Assembly (NCBI GenBank): GCA_025201765.1
Contig: MU623541.1
Coordinates: 1 to 47,114 of the forward strand
Direction: 5' to 3'
Length of the DNA stretch: 47,114 nucleotides
DNA from: Daldinia sp. FL1419
Lineage: Eukaryota > Ascomycota > Sordariomycetes > Xylariales > Hypoxylaceae
The notes beneath the pieces are model-generated. The model saw only the letters and a program-made list of their open reading frames with translations. It did not search any database and had not been told where the DNA came from. The position numbers and the translations under genes are program-made. Shown here piece after piece: positions 44,920-47,114 of this stretch (its first letter is position 1; every line of letters begins with the position of its first letter).

Positions 44920-47114
44920 ATAAATGAATCTGGAATATATAACATTAAAAAAAATACAATCCTTTTACATTTCCAAATTAATATATTCCTCTAATTATAC
45001 CTCTTTAATAACTTCCTTATTTATTTCCTATTTCTGTTATATTATTTTATCCACATTCCTAAACGCCTTAACTTTCAAATAATCTAAAATATCTATTAAA
45101 CCTATTTATTTTTTAAAATGGACATATTTCTTTTTTAATAATGTTTTTATAAATTTATTTATATTTATATTTTTTAAATTAACATAATTAATTTTAATAT
45201 AACCTTTTTAAACTTCTTATCTAAATTAATAATTATATATATCTACATATTTTAATTTTATTTTAAATTTTTCAACATCCTTAATAATTAATTTAATTAT
45301 TTATTTATTATTATATAATAAAAATATAATCTAATTTTTAAATTTAATTTTTAAATTTTTGATTAGTTGTGATATATAAAATCTTTCTTTTGCAACTTAA
45401 GTTAGAATAAGTAATTTAATTTTAATAATAAAAATAATAATTATATTTTACTTATTAACTCTCTAATTAATTATTTTATTAAATAATTTTATTATATATA
45501 CTTATAAACTTTTTCAATTAATTATATTATTAATAAATAAAATATCATTAATAACTTCAAAAATATTGCTTCCACCTAATTCTAAAGCATATCCTTATAT
45601 ATACTAAAGATATTATATAATTTAATTAATTATTATATAATGTTTTAAGTTTGAATTTAAATTGAATCAAATTAACTTTAAATAAATAAATACAATATTA
45701 AACCAAATAATCACTATAATATATAAAATTGAACCTATTTTTTATTAATATTATTATATTAATTAAAATAAAGCCACTTTTATATAAGGTAATAGCTTTT
45801 TTTTTATTATAAATATTTTAAAGATTTTTTTAACCACTTTTATTAAATTAATAATTTTATTAATATAAATAAATTAATTTAACCAAATTCAATATTATAC
45901 TTAATCTTAAATTATTTTAATTTTAAAAAATCATTATAATTTATTATTTCTAATTAATTTATATTATTTTTTAAATTTGAAAACAATTAATTTAACTTCT
46001 AACTTAATTTTTTTTTAATATATTATAATAATATTATTTATATATATAAAAAGAAAAATTTTATTTTTAATAAATATATATAATTCTTAAAATATTAAAA
46101 TAAAACCAAATTTTTTCAAAATTCATAAAAGTTTTTATTACCAAAAAAAAAGTAATTCTCAAAAATTATAAAATACTTTAATAATATAAAATATCTTTCC
46201 TAATTATTAATATCTATAAAATATATATATAAATATATTTCTCTTAAATTTTATATTTATAAACATATTTATTACATTATATTATATAAATTTAAAATTA
46301 TATTTAATTATTATTACCATTAATACCTAAAAAAACCTTCCAACAAATATTAAGGTATAAATTTCTTTATTACCAATTACCTACTAATCTTTTTTTACTA
46401 TTAAACATACTTTATATTATTGGAAAAAATTGTGTTTATTAGTTTTATAAATATAAATCCATATATATTCAAGTATTTATTTATTTTTATATTAATTGTT
46501 TAATTATGATATAATTTCCTAAGTATACATATTAATATGACTTTTAAGGTAAATTTGTTTAGCTTTTTGAAATATTTTATATAATAAATAATTTTAAATA
46601 TCTAAATATTATTTTAAAGGTTCTAATAGGTTTCTTTTATATATTTTCCTATATTTATTAATCTTTATTAAAAATATTTAAATAAAATTACCTAAATTTT
46701 CTTTATTATATTAAAAAAATTAATAAATAAATTTTAACATTTTTATTTTATTAATTATATATTTTTTATATATATCAATCCTACCTATTAAAAAACTAAT
46801 ATAAAATATTATTTTTTATAATATATAATATTTATTATTAAAAATAATATAAAAAATTATTAACATTTTAATATAAATAATAAATAAAATCATTAATAAA
46901 AAATTATCCAAAAAAAATAATAAATAAAAATATATCTTTATATAAAGATAATTAATTTTTACAATAGAAATTTCTTTTTTTTTATTTAATAATTTACTTA
47001 ATTTTATTAATTTATTAATTATATTTAATATATCTATATTTTCAATTTATCTTAAAAAATTTGTTTAAATATTATTATATATATTTATTCCTTTTTTAAA
47101 TTAAGAATTTTAAA
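44920..47114. other. AT-rich tract, no gene seen
   Basis: No reading frame of note and no family was recognised. The first 250 bp keep some C on the plus strand and could be a G-depleted transposon remnant read on the minus strand. The rest is almost pure A/T to the window edge. Confidence 0.4.

Noticed and set aside
1..47114. Mitochondrial or Plasmodium-like AT-rich genome
   Set aside because: The intron-bearing balanced-GC fungal gene, LTR and LINE elements and C/T-G/A divergence between repeats fit nuclear fungal DNA after RIP.

Overview
The window looks like nuclear DNA of a filamentous ascomycete (Pezizomycotina) that carries out, or once carried out, repeat-induced point mutation (RIP). 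One normal, balanced-composition, intron-bearing housekeeping gene sits in about 45 kb of extremely AT-rich DNA. That DNA is made of decayed transposable elements whose copies differ mainly by C-to-T and G-to-A changes. Genus cannot be read from the sequence. No tRNA, rRNA, CRISPR array or bacterial-type operon was seen.

The gene (19254-20739, + strand, three exons) encodes ethanolamine-phosphate cytidylyltransferase (ECT1/PCYT2), the CDP-ethanolamine step of the Kennedy pathway. Its two introns have clear GT/AG borders and branch points. The joined product is 450 residues with two cytidylyltransferase domains. The balanced-GC island runs only from about 18885 to 20930, and its upstream edge carries transposon-derived pieces.

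Left arm (1-18900). A small LTR element (271-1816) is inserted in a 1.5 kb repeat whose uninterrupted copy lies at about 41870-43365. A non-LTR retrotransposon (LINE) follows on the + strand: its reverse transcriptase frame is still readable at 7302-8740 and it ends in an AAAT-type tail at about 10990. Next come a little-mutated LTR-like piece (12516-12679), a tandem duplication (13511-13835), a 2.5 kb degenerate satellite array (about 14150-16650), a head-on pair of LINE tails, an LTR-like repeat and a candidate 0.7 kb inverted-repeat element.

Right arm (20930-47114). A full-length Copia-type LTR retrotransposon lies on the minus strand (21404-29812) between ATAAG target duplications. A deletion derivative of the same family (22552-24174, AATAA duplications) is inserted inside it. 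Its protease, integrase and reverse transcriptase can be recognised in decayed form. From 29997 to 37275 the DNA is mostly LINE 3' ends stacked inside each other, each with a 12-16 bp target duplication, plus a large fold-back palindrome. From 37885 to 47114 there are LTR-like repeats, more LINE tails, the uninterrupted host repeat and unassigned AT-rich DNA.

Nothing here convincingly looks like a new biochemical system. The most informative content is a readable insertion history, a Copia family with small derivatives that were probably moved in trans and whose LTRs hold long perfect palindromes, and strand-switching RIP tracts. Coordinates of degenerate repeats are approximate unless target duplications are quoted.
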